DNA from: Pseudomonadota bacterium | GTDB taxonomy: Bacteria > Pseudomonadota > Alphaproteobacteria > Azospirillales > Azospirillaceae | DNA: 6,321 nt | Assembly (NCBI GenBank): GCA_023412175.1 | Contig: JAEYOB010000583.1 | Location: 1-6,321 of the forward strand | Direction of reading: 5' to 3' | Shown: positions 6,106-6,321 of the stretch, piece by piece | Numbering within the stretch: the stretch's first letter is position 1 | Layout of the letters: every line of letters starts with the position of its first letter | Notes under the pieces: generated by a model | The model's input: the letters and a program-made list of their open reading frames with translations, nothing else | What the model was told of the DNA's origin: nothing | The model's database searches: none | Program-made: the position numbers and the translations under genes

Positions 6106-6321
6106 ATGCTGGCCTACATCATCCGCCGCCTGCTGCTGATCATCCCGACGCTGTTCGGGATCATGGTCATCAACTTCCTGATCGTGCAGATCGCCCCCGG
6201 CGGGCCGATCGAGCAGATCATCGCCCGCGTCCAGGGCACGGCGGTGGAGGCGACGGCGCGCATCGGCGGCACCGGCGGCGGCGACGCCTCGTCCGCCGCC
6301 CAGCAGGCCCAGCAGCACGGC
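6106..6321 (+). CDS. yejB: YejB-type peptide ABC transporter permease, N-terminal part (cut by window edge)
   Basis: The first 72 codons are present. The protein opens [20 protein letters not shown] and continues [14 protein letters not shown]. This is the hallmark start of YejB/DppB/OppB permeases: a short Tyr/Arg-rich cytoplasmic end, a first membrane helix at about residues 9-29, and the APGGP turn at 30-34. [11 protein letters not shown] followed by a Gly/Ala/Gln-rich periplasmic stretch (44-72) fits YejB, which has a longer loop after the first helix than DppB or OppB. The membrane-spanning core and the ATPase-contact loop lie beyond the right edge. An in-frame TAG three codons upstream confirms the start. 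With YejE and the ATPase YejF (expected next, not seen) it would form the inner-membrane channel fed by the two binding proteins upstream. Confidence 0.87.
   Translation, partial: MLAYIIRRLLLIIPTLFGIMVINFLIVQIAPGGPIEQIIARVQGTAVEATARIGGTGGGDASSAAQQAQQHG

Noticed and set aside
6235..6321. Gly/Ala/Gln-rich stretch early in YejB, considered as an insertion or frameshift.
   Set aside because: YejB proteins normally have a long, variable loop after the first membrane helix, and the frame stays open to the window end.

Overview
The window is GC-rich, compact bacterial chromosome. Six real genes can be supported: two are cut by the window edges and four are complete. Protein similarity and the extreme GC content suggest an alphaproteobacterium, most likely from the Azospirillum/Rhodospirillales area. 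That placement is inferred from recognised protein families; no rRNA or other marker gene is present. I see no phage, transposon, CRISPR or tRNA signal.

Layout: (1) 1-154, minus strand: the first 51 residues of an NADH/NAD+ pyrophosphatase (NudC). It is divergent from the rest and has a promoter that would give an almost leaderless mRNA. (2) 270-1052, plus: a complete inositol-monophosphatase-fold enzyme, most like the HisN type of histidinol-phosphatase. (3) 1080-1613 and 1610-2218, plus: two related small cytoplasmic proteins of unknown function, joined by a 4-base GTGA stop/start overlap. The second carries long acidic tracts that the first lacks. (4) 2304-4136 and 4217-6046, plus: two full-length, clearly paralogous YejA-type periplasmic solute-binding proteins, each with a signal peptide. 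(5) 6106 to the window end, plus: the start of a YejB-type inner-membrane permease.

The last three genes are the front part of a Yej-type peptide ABC importer that has two binding proteins instead of one. The rest of the permease, the second permease (YejE) and the ATPase (YejF) would be expected just beyond the right edge. Yej systems import oligopeptides: microcin C in enterobacteria and, in at least one alphaproteobacterium, cell-wall muropeptides. Two binders may widen or split the ligand range.

Two separate tandem duplications (the small proteins and the binding proteins) lie side by side. The small-protein pair is the only part I could not assign to a known system. Everything else is a recognisable family in a plausible arrangement. 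I do not see convincing evidence for a new multi-gene system.
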